A stretch of 64,000 bases of DNA, from positions 1,364,001-1,428,000 of the forward strand of contig OZ250159.1 of NCBI GenBank assembly GCA_965237785.1, in the 5' to 3' direction. This document shows, piece by piece, positions 34,346-42,136 of this stretch. Source of the stretch: UBA6522 sp965237785 (lineage in GTDB: Bacteria > Pseudomonadota > Gammaproteobacteria > Steroidobacterales > Rariloculaceae). Position numbers and translations under genes: made by a program. The notes beneath the pieces were generated by a model that saw only the letters and a program-made list of their open reading frames with translations, was not told where the DNA came from and searched no databases. Within the stretch, counting starts at the first letter, position 1; the number at the start of each line of letters is the position of its first letter.

Positions 34346-34741
34346 ATGCGAATGCAACGACGGCAGCTCTGGCTGCTCGTGCTCGTGCAGACCGTGTTTT
34401 TCGTCGCCCTGGCGGCGTGGATACTGGTACGCCTCGATCGGGTATTTGAACCGGTAAGCCTGCTTGTCGCCCTTGCCATCATTGTCATCGGCGATATCGC
34501 CGCGGTCCTCATCATGCAATGGTTTGCGCCGACGCGGATCACGTTTTCACCCGGCGAGAGCGAGTTGACGGGACGCTCACTTGAAGCCTTCGACCCAGGC
34601 AAGCGGGGGCGCGTCCTGATCAACGGTGAAAAATGGATTGCACGCTGTCGCGGACCCGCACGGATCGCTCAGGGAGATCGGGTCAGGGTCGTATCCCGCA
34701 GTGGGCTTACGCTGGACGTGGAGCGGTGTGACCTCGGGTGA
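34346..34741 (+). CDS. Short NfeD-like membrane protein
   Basis: A 131-residue protein with two N-terminal membrane helices (about residues 8-28 and 38-58) and a C-terminal small beta domain (LTGRSLEAFDPGKRGRVLIN ... GDRVRVVSRSGLTLDVE) that matches the OB-fold NfeD C-terminal domain. Such proteins usually partner stomatin-like proteins or membrane proteases. None is adjacent here. Start ATG 34346 follows GGAGG. It lies 83 bases after the dehydrogenase and may be in the same transcript. Confidence 0.72.
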   Translation: MRMQRRQLWLLVLVQTVFFVALAAWILVRLDRVFEPVSLLVALAIIVIGDIAAVLIMQWFAPTRITFSPGESELTGRSLEAFDPGKRGRVLINGEKWIARCRGPARIAQGDRVRVVSRSGLTLDVERCDLG

Positions 34742-34747
34742 CGCCGA

Positions 34748-35806
34748 CTATATTCGCAGCAACTCGACCAGGTTGCCGCCGAGTATGGCTTCCTTTTCGG
34801 CATCGCTCAGCGACGGCGAATCGACCACGAGGTCGATTGTATCGGGCCACTCAAAGGGCATATCGGATCCGTAGACCACCTGCCCGGCGCCGGCAACGGC
34901 AACCAGATGCCGCAACCCTTCCTCGTTGAAGACCATCGTATCCACGAGAATGTGGGTTCTGAGGTACTCGCTCGGATTCTTCGTATTGACGCAGTTGGCG
35001 CCGTTGCGCGCGCAGGCGACCTCCGAACGCCCCAGGTAGGAGGGTAGATAACCCCCGCCGTGAGCGGCGACCACCTTGAGGTTGGGAAAGCGGTCCAGGG
35101 TCCCATCGAAGATGATTCGCGAGAGAAACAGCGTCGTCTCCAACGGGTTTCCGATCACATTTCCGAGCCCGCCCGTGCCGTCGAGGGCGCCAGGCTGAAT
35201 GATGTTTCGCGAGCCATCCGGGTGCATGAACACCGGGACCCCGAGCTCCTCGGCCTTGGCCCAGAATGGATCGTATTTCTCCGTGGACGGCGCTTCCCCC
35301 CGCGCATGCCCCAGTATGGAGGCGCCGCGATGACCCAACTCCGTGACCGCGTATTCCAACTGCTCCGCCGCCATTTCGGGAAATTGCAATGCCGGCGACG
35401 ACAGCGCCACGAAGCGGTCGGAATACGTTTCGCACCATTCCGCCAGCCCCTCGTCGTTGATCCTGACGATTTCACGGGCCTGTTCGGGAGTGGCGTCATA
35501 CCACCAGAACCGATTCACGCTTAGCGCGGCAATATCGATGCCCCGCTCATCCAGCGCGGCGATGCGGTGGGGCCCAAGTACCAGGTTGTCCTGGAGCGGA
35601 GCGTTCTCCAGGGGCGTTCCCTGGATAATCGGCCGCACTTCCTGAAACAGGCAATGGGCGTGGATATCGACGACGGTCACCTCGCGGCCGCCCACCATCA
35701 CCTGTTTGCCCTGCGATTGCGCCAACGTCCGCAAGGGCGAATTCACAAGCAGTGTTCCCGCCGCGGCATGCCCCGCCGTGGTCAAAAAACGCCTTCGATT
35801 GAACAT
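34748..35806 (-). CDS. Tat-exported ACMSD-like amidohydrolase
   Basis: A 352-residue amidohydrolase_2 protein. A twin-arginine signal NRRRFLTTAGHAAAG opens it. Metal ligands: VDIHAH (HxH), FMHPDGS, VAAHGGG and GSDMPF. It resembles the cytoplasmic paralogue at 7928-9001 but is predicted to fold in the cytoplasm and be exported via Tat, as a metal-loaded enzyme would need. The reaction is probably decarboxylation or hydrolysis of an oxo- or hydroxy-acid; substrate unknown. Its stop lies 6 bases from the convergent NfeD-like gene, and it follows the secreted-protein gene at 35816-36559 by 9 bases. Confidence 0.82.
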   Translation of the reverse strand: MFNRRRFLTTAGHAAAGTLLVNSPLRTLAQSQGKQVMVGGREVTVVDIHAHCLFQEVRPIIQGTPLENAPLQDNLVLGPHRIAALDERGIDIAALSVNRFWWYDATPEQAREIVRINDEGLAEWCETYSDRFVALSSPALQFPEMAAEQLEYAVTELGHRGASILGHARGEAPSTEKYDPFWAKAEELGVPVFMHPDGSRNIIQPGALDGTGGLGNVIGNPLETTLFLSRIIFDGTLDRFPNLKVVAAHGGGYLPSYLGRSEVACARNGANCVNTKNPSEYLRTHILVDTMVFNEEGLRHLVAVAGAGQVVYGSDMPFEWPDTIDLVVDSPSLSDAEKEAILGGNLVELLRI

Positions 35807-35815
35807 GGGACTCTC

Positions 35816-36559
35816 CTATTGGGGCTCGGCCGCGTCTTCCGCCAGAGCATAACATTCGTACTCCAGTACACGGATATTCTCATCCTTGCGGCGGTATAGC
35901 GGCATGCGCATCTGCCACGGCTCGGAAAACACCTCCGGATCCGTGATGGTGACCTCGTACATCAGATGATCCGGCCCGGTGGGCGTGTAGCGCTCGACCA
36001 CGTGCAGGGCTTCGCCATGAAAATTTCCGGACCGGTCGAACCAGGTCCGATCCGTGAAATGCACCACGTCCACGACGAGCGTATCGCCCTCCCAGCGGCC
36101 GCGCGAGTCGCCCATATACCACTGAATCGGACCTTCGGGGTGCTCCCCGATCATGAATATATTGCGGATGGAATGCACCCACTCGTAGGTCATCACGATC
36201 TGGTCGGGCGTCTGGATGATCTGAAACGGATAGGGCATGTACGTGATGCGCGGCACGCCGACCATCTTGCAATTGGCTTCCGTATCCAGGGTGTGGCGGT
36301 TCTCGTGGTTGATCTGCCGTTGTTCCAATGCCCAGGACTGATAGGGGAGTTCGTTGCCGACCACCACACCCTGCCCCGCCGGAACGCCGTACTCGGCGGA
36401 ATGATCCTGAATGTTCCACACCGCCGTATTGAGTGCCTGCCAGACACCTTGCAGGTTGGGTTGTCCGTCAGCAGTTCGGGGAACTTCGTACTCCTGCGCC
36501 GATGCCGTCATCGCAAACGCACCTGCAAGCGCCGCGATAATCACGCTCCGACGGATCAT
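35816..36559 (-). CDS. Secreted protein with GRWEGDTLVVD domain
   Basis: A 247-residue protein with a signal peptide (MIRRSVIIAALAGAFAMTASAQ). No known catalytic motif is seen. The core GDSRGRWEGDTLVVDVVHF, HVVERYTP and ITDPEVFSEPW recurs in the genes at 36951 and 39692 and is widespread in Acidobacteria and gammaproteobacterial genomes without an assigned role. A PRTADGQPNLQGVW start is common to the group. The ATG overlaps the stop of the DUF6152-like gene by 4 bases (ATGA), so translation is coupled. It precedes the Tat amidohydrolase by 9 bases. Confidence 0.75.
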   Translation of the reverse strand: MIRRSVIIAALAGAFAMTASAQEYEVPRTADGQPNLQGVWQALNTAVWNIQDHSAEYGVPAGQGVVVGNELPYQSWALEQRQINHENRHTLDTEANCKMVGVPRITYMPYPFQIIQTPDQIVMTYEWVHSIRNIFMIGEHPEGPIQWYMGDSRGRWEGDTLVVDVVHFTDRTWFDRSGNFHGEALHVVERYTPTGPDHLMYEVTITDPEVFSEPWQMRMPLYRRKDENIRVLEYECYALAEDAAEPQ

Positions 36560-36963
36560 TCCGTCGGTCCCGTGCCGGAAAACAACGACCGGCCATCCGC
36601 AAAGGTGACTTCATCGCCTTCCATTTGACGGGAACCATCGCGAGCGGGCATCCCGTGCACGGTGATCTCCGTACCAACCGGCAAGTCGTCGCGTCGCCAG
36701 CCGCGCCGGTACAACGAGTTGGCGCCGCCGAATTCCACTCGCCACAATTCCGGCCTTCCGGACTCGTTCTCGACTTCCACGTGCAGCCACGCATGGGGAT
36801 TGCGCCATTCCATCTCCACGATGCGGCCGGAAATGGTGATTTCCCGGGTCATATCGAACTGCAGCGCAACCGAATGATGCCCTTGTACCGGACCGCCCAA
36901 AAACAGTATGCCAAGACCAGCGGCCAGCATTCGTCGAATTGTCTTCATGTTCATGGTTGCCAT
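36556..36963 (-). CDS. Secreted DUF6152-like protein
   Basis: A 135-residue exported protein. After the signal peptide (IRRMLAAGLGILFLGGPVQG) comes HHSVALQFDMTREITISG, then VEMEWRNPHAWLHVEV and the family's LYRRGWRRDDLPVGTEITV, all typical of DUF6152. The domain appears to be a small beta-fold whose role is not known. The start is open between ATG 36963, 36954 and 36948. It is coupled at both ends: it overlaps the upstream secreted-protein gene by 13 bases and the downstream one by 4. Confidence 0.75.
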   Translation of the reverse strand: MATMNMKTIRRMLAAGLGILFLGGPVQGHHSVALQFDMTREITISGRIVEMEWRNPHAWLHVEVENESGRPELWRVEFGGANSLYRRGWRRDDLPVGTEITVHGMPARDGSRQMEGDEVTFADGRSLFSGTGPTE

Positions 36964-37931
36964 TGCAGTTCCCGGTCCTCCAGTTCCCAAGCCGCTCGCA
37001 GACGCCGAGCCTCCTCGCCGGTAATCCCGGGAAAGACCTTGTAACCCACATTGCGATAGGTCTGCGCCGCCAGTTCATTGTCCTCGTAGCAGGCCTCCTC
37101 CCAAATCTCGAAGCTTTCATTGGGATTACGCCTGAATGCGACGGCTATCGTGAAGGGTTGGGTGTAAACGTTGGGGTCATCGAGTGTCGCCTGCCAGTGG
37201 AGGGTGTCGGCGTCGATCAGCGTGAACCGTTCAACCACATGGGCTTCGTCGGTAAAGAAACGGCCCCGCTGATCCATCCAGGCTCGGGCATTCTGGTTTC
37301 GAGTCTCCACGACCAGCGTGTCGTCCTCCCAGTAGCCCAGCGAATCGCCGTTCCAAAGCTGAATGTCTTCTCCGATATGGGGCCGGCCGTCCGTTGAAAT
37401 GACGCGAAAGGCATGCGCCTCCTCACCCTGGATCAGAAAATAGTCGGCCGTTTGCATGAATTGCAGGGTTCCCGTCATGTACATCGTCAAGGGAATTCCG
37501 TCCATGCGACAGATTGCGTTGTGATGCACGTAGGCATTGCGGTTGTAGCGGCGCTGAGCCTCGGCCCACGGCTGAATCGGCACAAATCCGCTGGGCGGGT
37601 CGACCACGACGCTCGGCGCCTCGCCGTCATCCAGAGTCTGCGGATGCGCGTGCAGACTTTCGTGCGCACGGGCACGACGACTCCAGATGCCCTGCAGATC
37701 CGGATGGCCGGTAGCCGTACGAGGCGGATCAAAGTTCCCCACGGCTTCCAGGGCGCAGGCGTGGAAGGCGGCATGGTTATCGTCAGCGCAGACTGAATCC
37801 GCCCAACCTTGGGCAATTACCGCACCGGGCACGCTGGCAAGCGCCAATTGCGTGCAAACTGCAATGTATCTGAAGCGGTTCAGAATCGGCTCCTTCGTTA
37901 TCAAGGCGGGAGTGCAAATATCCACCGTCAT
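36951..37931 (-). CDS. Secreted protein with GRWEGDTLVVD-like domain
   Basis: A 326-residue relative of the gene at 35816-36559: it has PRTATGHPDLQGIW, NGDSLGYWEDDTLVVETRNQ, HVVERFTLIDAD and LDDPNVYTQPF. An export signal probably starts in the region RYIAVCTQLALASVPGAVIAQ, but the exact start is uncertain (ATG 37931 reported; the frame extends to 38033). Six cysteines spread through the mature part could form disulphides in the periplasm. It is the first gene of the coupled trio leading to the Tat amidohydrolase. Confidence 0.7.
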   Translation of the reverse strand: MTVDICTPALITKEPILNRFRYIAVCTQLALASVPGAVIAQGWADSVCADDNHAAFHACALEAVGNFDPPRTATGHPDLQGIWSRRARAHESLHAHPQTLDDGEAPSVVVDPPSGFVPIQPWAEAQRRYNRNAYVHHNAICRMDGIPLTMYMTGTLQFMQTADYFLIQGEEAHAFRVISTDGRPHIGEDIQLWNGDSLGYWEDDTLVVETRNQNARAWMDQRGRFFTDEAHVVERFTLIDADTLHWQATLDDPNVYTQPFTIAVAFRRNPNESFEIWEEACYEDNELAAQTYRNVGYKVFPGITGEEARRLRAAWELEDRELQWQP

Positions 37932-38051
37932 CGACAGCGTGTCAACATCGAAAATTCTGCTAACATCAGTCATTGTTGATGATCGAATGTCCAGATTTCG
38001 CTGCGACGTCGAATCATCGAAACGAAAGAACAAGAACCAAGGAGGCAGCGC

Positions 38052-38384
38052 ATGAGTCTCAGACGCCGCACCAGACGCACGCTTGTTCGTCTATCAATCG
38101 CTTTGCCGGTGATCGCCATCGCCGGACTGCTCGTCATGTTGCTCTGGAATGCCCTGCTTCCCGATCTCTTCGGTGCACCGGCGCTGACCTACCTTCAAGC
38201 GGTTGGCATCCTGCTGCTATCCCATCTCTTGCTCAGCAGTTCGCCGCTATACAGCCTGCGTGTCTTGCGGCGCGCGAACCGCCGCCGCCGATGGAAGCAG
38301 CGCCTTGCGTCCATGTCGCCGGAAGAGTTTGCGGCATTTCGCGGCGAACTGGGCCTCCACGGACCGGACGAACGCCAGACCTAG
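38052..38384 (+). CDS. Small two-helix membrane protein
   Basis: A 110-residue protein with two membrane helices (about residues 14-34 and 45-65) and a basic tail (RVLRRANRRRRWKQRLASMS). Relatives with the phrase LLWNALLPDLFG and an adjacent helix are common unnamed membrane proteins in proteobacteria, often near metal-sensing periplasmic proteins. GGAGG precedes the ATG. No function is assigned. It lies 79 bases before the DoxX gene. Confidence 0.6.
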   Translation: MSLRRRTRRTLVRLSIALPVIAIAGLLVMLLWNALLPDLFGAPALTYLQAVGILLLSHLLLSSSPLYSLRVLRRANRRRRWKQRLASMSPEEFAAFRGELGLHGPDERQT

Positions 38385-38390
38385 CAGCCA

Positions 38391-38430
38391 GCGCCGTAAA
38401 AAATCACGAGTGTAGACGGCGCCGCTTTTT
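38391..38430 (+). terminator. Candidate terminator after small membrane protein gene
   Basis: A 7-bp stem (GCGCCGT with ACGGCGC) with an 18-base loop, followed by CGC and five Ts, lies right after the stop at 38384. The large loop makes this weaker than the other terminators here. Confidence 0.35.
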
Positions 38431-38463
38431 CGCCGACTGCTAAACCACGGAACAGGGTAACTC

Positions 38464-38889
38464 ATGGCACGAACTGCATTCTGGACAGACGCGGACATCG
38501 GCATACTCGTCCTCCGCCTGACGCTCGGTTTCAGCCTGTTTCTGAACGGCTGGGGAAAGGTCCTTCACGGGATCGACTTCCAGATGGGCATCTTGGCGTC
38601 CAACGGCATTCCGGGATTCTTCATGTACTTCGTCTATGTGTCTGAAGTACTTGCGCCCGTGCTGCTGGCACTCGGCCTGTTCACGAGACTGTCCGCTGTC
38701 TCGATTGTCGCCACGATGGTGACAGTGATGTACGTTCTGCCGGTGCCTTTTTTTGGGCTCAACCAGTTCGGCGGCTGGAGCATGGAACTGCAGTTGCTCT
38801 ACCTTGCGATCGCAGCGGCGTTGTGCTTCTTCGGCTCCGGACGCTTCCGGGTCTACGACACCGGCAGGAACCACTGGCTCCTGGACTGA
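38464..38889 (+). CDS. DoxX-family membrane protein
   Basis: A 141-residue protein with four membrane helices. VLRLTLGFSLFLNGWGKVLHG at the start and LAPVLLALGLFTRLSA later match the DoxX family. Members are subunits or partners of quinol- and thiosulfate-linked redox systems, but most are uncharacterised. The gene is on the plus strand between the small membrane protein gene and the convergent RraA-like gene. Confidence 0.82.
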   Translation: MARTAFWTDADIGILVLRLTLGFSLFLNGWGKVLHGIDFQMGILASNGIPGFFMYFVYVSEVLAPVLLALGLFTRLSAVSIVATMVTVMYVLPVPFFGLNQFGGWSMELQLLYLAIAAALCFFGSGRFRVYDTGRNHWLLD

Positions 38890-38976
38890 GTCGACCTCGA
38901 CTCTACAGATGAGAATGGCTCCTGACGCTACGACCGTAGCGGAAAAATGTGGCGCAAATATGGAGACTGTCTGCGA

Positions 38977-39690
38977 CTACTCTTCCGAGCTTTCAACCTC
39001 GTTCAGGTTATCCACGTAGACCAGGCCCGACCGAGCCAGCGGTTCGCGCATCGAGTACATATCCAGCGACAACTCGCCGGCAGCGAGGCGTTGCCGCTTC
39101 TCATCCTCGTTCGCTTCCCGCGCCCTGCCGGCTGCACAGACCTGCTTGGCCTGCCGGCGAGGAACCACCACGACACCGTCGTCATCGGCAATGATGACGT
39201 CGCCGGGATTGACCTGGGAACCACCGCATACGATGGGTACGTTGACGGCGCCGGGAGTGGCCTTGACGGTGCCCTTCGCGGACACTGCACGGCTCCACAC
39301 CGGAAATTGCATCTCGGTCAACGTTGCCACATCGCGACAACCGGCATCGATGACGAGGCCTACGATGCCCTGCGCGCGAAAACTGGTTGCCAGCAGATCG
39401 CCAAACATGCCGTCGGTGTTAACCGCGCTCAGGCCGACAACGACGATATCGCCGGGCTGAGCCAACTCCGGCGCCACGTGCAGCATCCAGTTATCCCCCG
39501 GATGTGCAAGTACCGTGAGGGCGCTGCCGGCTATCCGGGAACCGGAGAAAATCGGTCGCATATAGGGCTGCATCAATCCGCTTCGGCCCTGGGCCTCGTG
39601 AACCGTGGCCGTACCCAGAGCAGCCAGCCCATCGATCACACCGCGGTCGGCGCGGTCGATATTCCGCACCGCAACGTTTTGAATAGCCAT
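38977..39690 (-). CDS. RraA-like 4-hydroxy-2-oxoglutarate-type aldolase
   Basis: A 237-residue protein of the RraA/HMG-CHA aldolase family. Landmarks: ALGTATVHEAQGRSGLM, GDNWMLHVAPELAQPGDIVVV, the catalytic-site stretch VIDAGCRDVATL with the Arg-Asp pair, and the VNPGDVIIADDDGVVVVPRR end. The catalytic relatives (LigK, GalC, ProA) cleave 4-hydroxy-4-methyl- or 4-carboxy-4-hydroxy-2-oxoadipate to pyruvate plus oxaloacetate or pyruvate, the last step of some aromatic pathways; RraA itself is the shorter RNase E inhibitor. The longer C-terminal tail here favours the aldolase. Starts 1 base after the stop of the upstream fused secreted-protein gene. Confidence 0.83.
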   Translation of the reverse strand: MAIQNVAVRNIDRADRGVIDGLAALGTATVHEAQGRSGLMQPYMRPIFSGSRIAGSALTVLAHPGDNWMLHVAPELAQPGDIVVVGLSAVNTDGMFGDLLATSFRAQGIVGLVIDAGCRDVATLTEMQFPVWSRAVSAKGTVKATPGAVNVPIVCGGSQVNPGDVIIADDDGVVVVPRRQAKQVCAAGRAREANEDEKRQRLAAGELSLDMYSMREPLARSGLVYVDNLNEVESSEE

Positions 39691-39691
39691 T

Positions 39692-40726
39692 CTATTGCTC
39701 GACAAACCGTCGTGTTGCGACCGGGTCGCAGGCGCCGGGATACATTTCCATGTGGGGCGAATAGTTCAACTGCCTGCTGTGCACCATCGGTTCAGCCAGG
39801 TATTCGGGGTCGTCAAGCGTGAACTCGAGATCGATATGGGCACCATCCTCGTTCAACCGGTACCGCTCCACGACATGCTTCCGACTGCCCGACGGCACGC
39901 CGACCTGGTACGGGGAACGATGGTCCTCGAAGTTGCGCGTATCCACGACCAGCGTGTCCCCCTCCCACCGACCGATGGAATGGCCGGTGACAAACCGTTC
40001 GCTGGATTCCGGGTGCTCGCGGCCGTCCATGTAGACCGTCCGTTCCTCGTCGAACCACTCGCTGCGAATAGCGACGATCCGCTCTTCTTCCCGGATATCG
40101 ATTTCCATCAGGTAGAGACTCGTGGAAACAAGCGCCGCCGGCGTCGGCCGCCCGACACAGGTGGCCTCAGGGTTTTCGTCCGACAACGGATCGTAGGCGG
40201 CCTTGGCCGCCATGCCGTTTTCATTCAGCGTCAGCAGTGCGTTGAAAAACCCGTCGAAACCGCCCGGATAGCTCATCGTTGCCGAGCGATCCGCAATCCA
40301 TTTGCCTTCCAGCGTTGTGGTAGTTGCCGCGGCTGACGCAGTACCCGGGGATTCCACAAGTCCGAGGCCGCCATCCTTGTCGATCGACTGGATGGTCCCG
40401 TAGGGGCGACCGCTCAAAGCGGCATGCGTGCGCACGCTGACCCGGTCCCCTGGCTGCAGCGTGTCGCGCCTCCAGCCGCGACGCGAAATGACGTTGACGG
40501 GACCCATCTGCAGTTCCCACTCAACGGCCTCGCCGTCCGGGTCGACGGTTTCGACCAATACGTAAACATGAGGGTTTCGAAAGACAAAGTCAGTCACGGT
40601 ACCCTCGAACGCCACGATCGATTCGCCGTCAATCCCGGCCTCGCTGTGATGGCCATGTATCGGCGCAACGGCAACGAACAGCGCCGTGGCGATCAAATAT
40701 TTCGCAAGTCGTTCAGTCCCATGCAT
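39692..40726 (-). CDS. Secreted fusion of DUF6152-like and GRWEGDTLVVD domains
   Basis: A 344-residue exported protein. After the signal peptide (YLIATALFVAVAPIHG) the N-terminal third is DUF6152-like: HHSEAGIDGESIVAFEG, VFRNPHVYVLVE and ISRRGWRRDTLQPGDRVSV. The C-terminal part has GRWEGDTLVVDTRNFEDH, HVVERYRL and LDDPEYLAEPM, the domain seen in the genes at 35816 and 36951. It joins in one chain the two domains encoded separately a few kilobases away, which suggests they act together. Function unknown. It reads directly into the RraA-like gene. Confidence 0.75.
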   Translation of the reverse strand: MHGTERLAKYLIATALFVAVAPIHGHHSEAGIDGESIVAFEGTVTDFVFRNPHVYVLVETVDPDGEAVEWELQMGPVNVISRRGWRRDTLQPGDRVSVRTHAALSGRPYGTIQSIDKDGGLGLVESPGTASAAATTTTLEGKWIADRSATMSYPGGFDGFFNALLTLNENGMAAKAAYDPLSDENPEATCVGRPTPAALVSTSLYLMEIDIREEERIVAIRSEWFDEERTVYMDGREHPESSERFVTGHSIGRWEGDTLVVDTRNFEDHRSPYQVGVPSGSRKHVVERYRLNEDGAHIDLEFTLDDPEYLAEPMVHSRQLNYSPHMEMYPGACDPVATRRFVEQ

Positions 40727-40951
40727 TTGGATGGTTCCTCAGTGCCGATCCGGCGGTCCGCGCAATATATCATCAGAACGGTTGACGGTGCCGTCGGAGA
40801 ATCCGCGCGCATCGCCGGCGATCGACGTCAAGGCATTGAGACGTTGCAGCCGGCTGGCGTGTACGACAAATACCCGTGTGAGCCTGAGTACACTTTGTTT
40901 GCGTGACCGTTAGGAGTACGCTCCGGCCGGGCGCAAAAACCGGAGCCACAA

Positions 40952-42136
40952 TTGAATTCGAATTCGCCGCTACGACACTTGCATGTCGTTGAAATGACCG
41001 AAGCTCTTGCAGGGCCCTATTGCAGCATGCTCCTGGGAGACCTGGGCGCCGACGTCATCAAGGTCGAGCGGCCGGGCCAGGGTGATCAATCGCGCGGCTG
41101 GGGACCGCCCTTTCTTCAGGGAGAAAGTGCGTACTATCTCTCCGTCAATCGCAACAAACGCAGCCTGCAACTCGATATCAAGGATCCGCGGGAGCAAGAA
41201 TTGCTTCTGGAAATCCTGTCAACAGCGGATGTATTCGTCACGAACATCCCGCGGATGGCGTCGCTCGAACGCGCGGGGATCGACCCCGATTCAGTGCGCC
41301 GTCGCAACCCGAGACTCGTCTATGCCGCCATCAGCGGTTACGGCCATACGGGCCCCAAGGCGGGACGCGGGGGCTATGACCTCATCGCCCAGGGTGAGGC
41401 CGGGCTGATGGCGATCACCGGCGATGCATCGTCCGCCCCTATTCGATTTCCCACCCCCATGGCGGATATCACCGCCGGTATCTATACGGTGATCGGCATA
41501 CTCGCAGCGCTGTACGCCCGCGATGAGCCGATCAGCGGCACCGGTCGGGGACAATTCGTGGATGTTTCGCTGGTCGACGCCCAAACCACCTGGCTTGCCA
41601 ATCTAGCCGGGAGTTACTTCGCCACCGGCGAACGTCCACGCCCGCTCGGCAACATCCACCCCACGATCACCCCCTATCAGCCGCTGCGGGCCCGGGATAA
41701 GATGCTTATCGTCGCCGTGGGCACCGAGCGGTTGTGGCGACGATTCTGCGAAATTCTCGAATTTGAACGCACGATCATGACCGACCCGAGATTTGCCACC
41801 AACGCGGACCGGAATACGAATCGCGAGCATCTGATCCCGCTGATTGAAGTGAAAATGGCGACCGCGGATGCCGCCGAATGGGTGGAACGGCTGGTCGATA
41901 GCGGGATTCCGGCCGGGCCCATCAACCTCCCGGATGACACGCTCACCGACGAACAGATACTCGCCCGCGGGATGGTGGTGGAACTGGAACACCCGCTGAT
42001 CGGGTTGGTGAAGTCCCTGGGGAACCCGATTCACCTGTCCGAGACCGGTCCGAGCTACCGGCGCTATCCACCGAGTCTGGGCGAACACAATGACGAGATT
42101 CGCGCTGAACGCAAGGCGCGCAAGGAGAAAAAATGA
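40952..42136 (+). CDS. Family III CoA-transferase (CaiB/BaiF)
   Basis: A 394-residue CoA-transferase that moves CoA between carboxylic acids. Signatures: AGPYCSMLLGDLGADVIKVE, SVNRNKRSLQLDIKD, and GRGGYDLIAQGEAGLM with the catalytic aspartate. Substrates in this family include formate, oxalate, carnitine, succinate, mesaconate and DMSP. The start is a TTG at 40952 behind CGGAG. It overlaps the hydroxyacid oxidase gene by 4 bases (ATGA), so the products are made together. Confidence 0.88.
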   Translation: MNSNSPLRHLHVVEMTEALAGPYCSMLLGDLGADVIKVERPGQGDQSRGWGPPFLQGESAYYLSVNRNKRSLQLDIKDPREQELLLEILSTADVFVTNIPRMASLERAGIDPDSVRRRNPRLVYAAISGYGHTGPKAGRGGYDLIAQGEAGLMAITGDASSAPIRFPTPMADITAGIYTVIGILAALYARDEPISGTGRGQFVDVSLVDAQTTWLANLAGSYFATGERPRPLGNIHPTITPYQPLRARDKMLIVAVGTERLWRRFCEILEFERTIMTDPRFATNADRNTNREHLIPLIEVKMATADAAEWVERLVDSGIPAGPINLPDDTLTDEQILARGMVVELEHPLIGLVKSLGNPIHLSETGPSYRRYPPSLGEHNDEIRAERKARKEKK

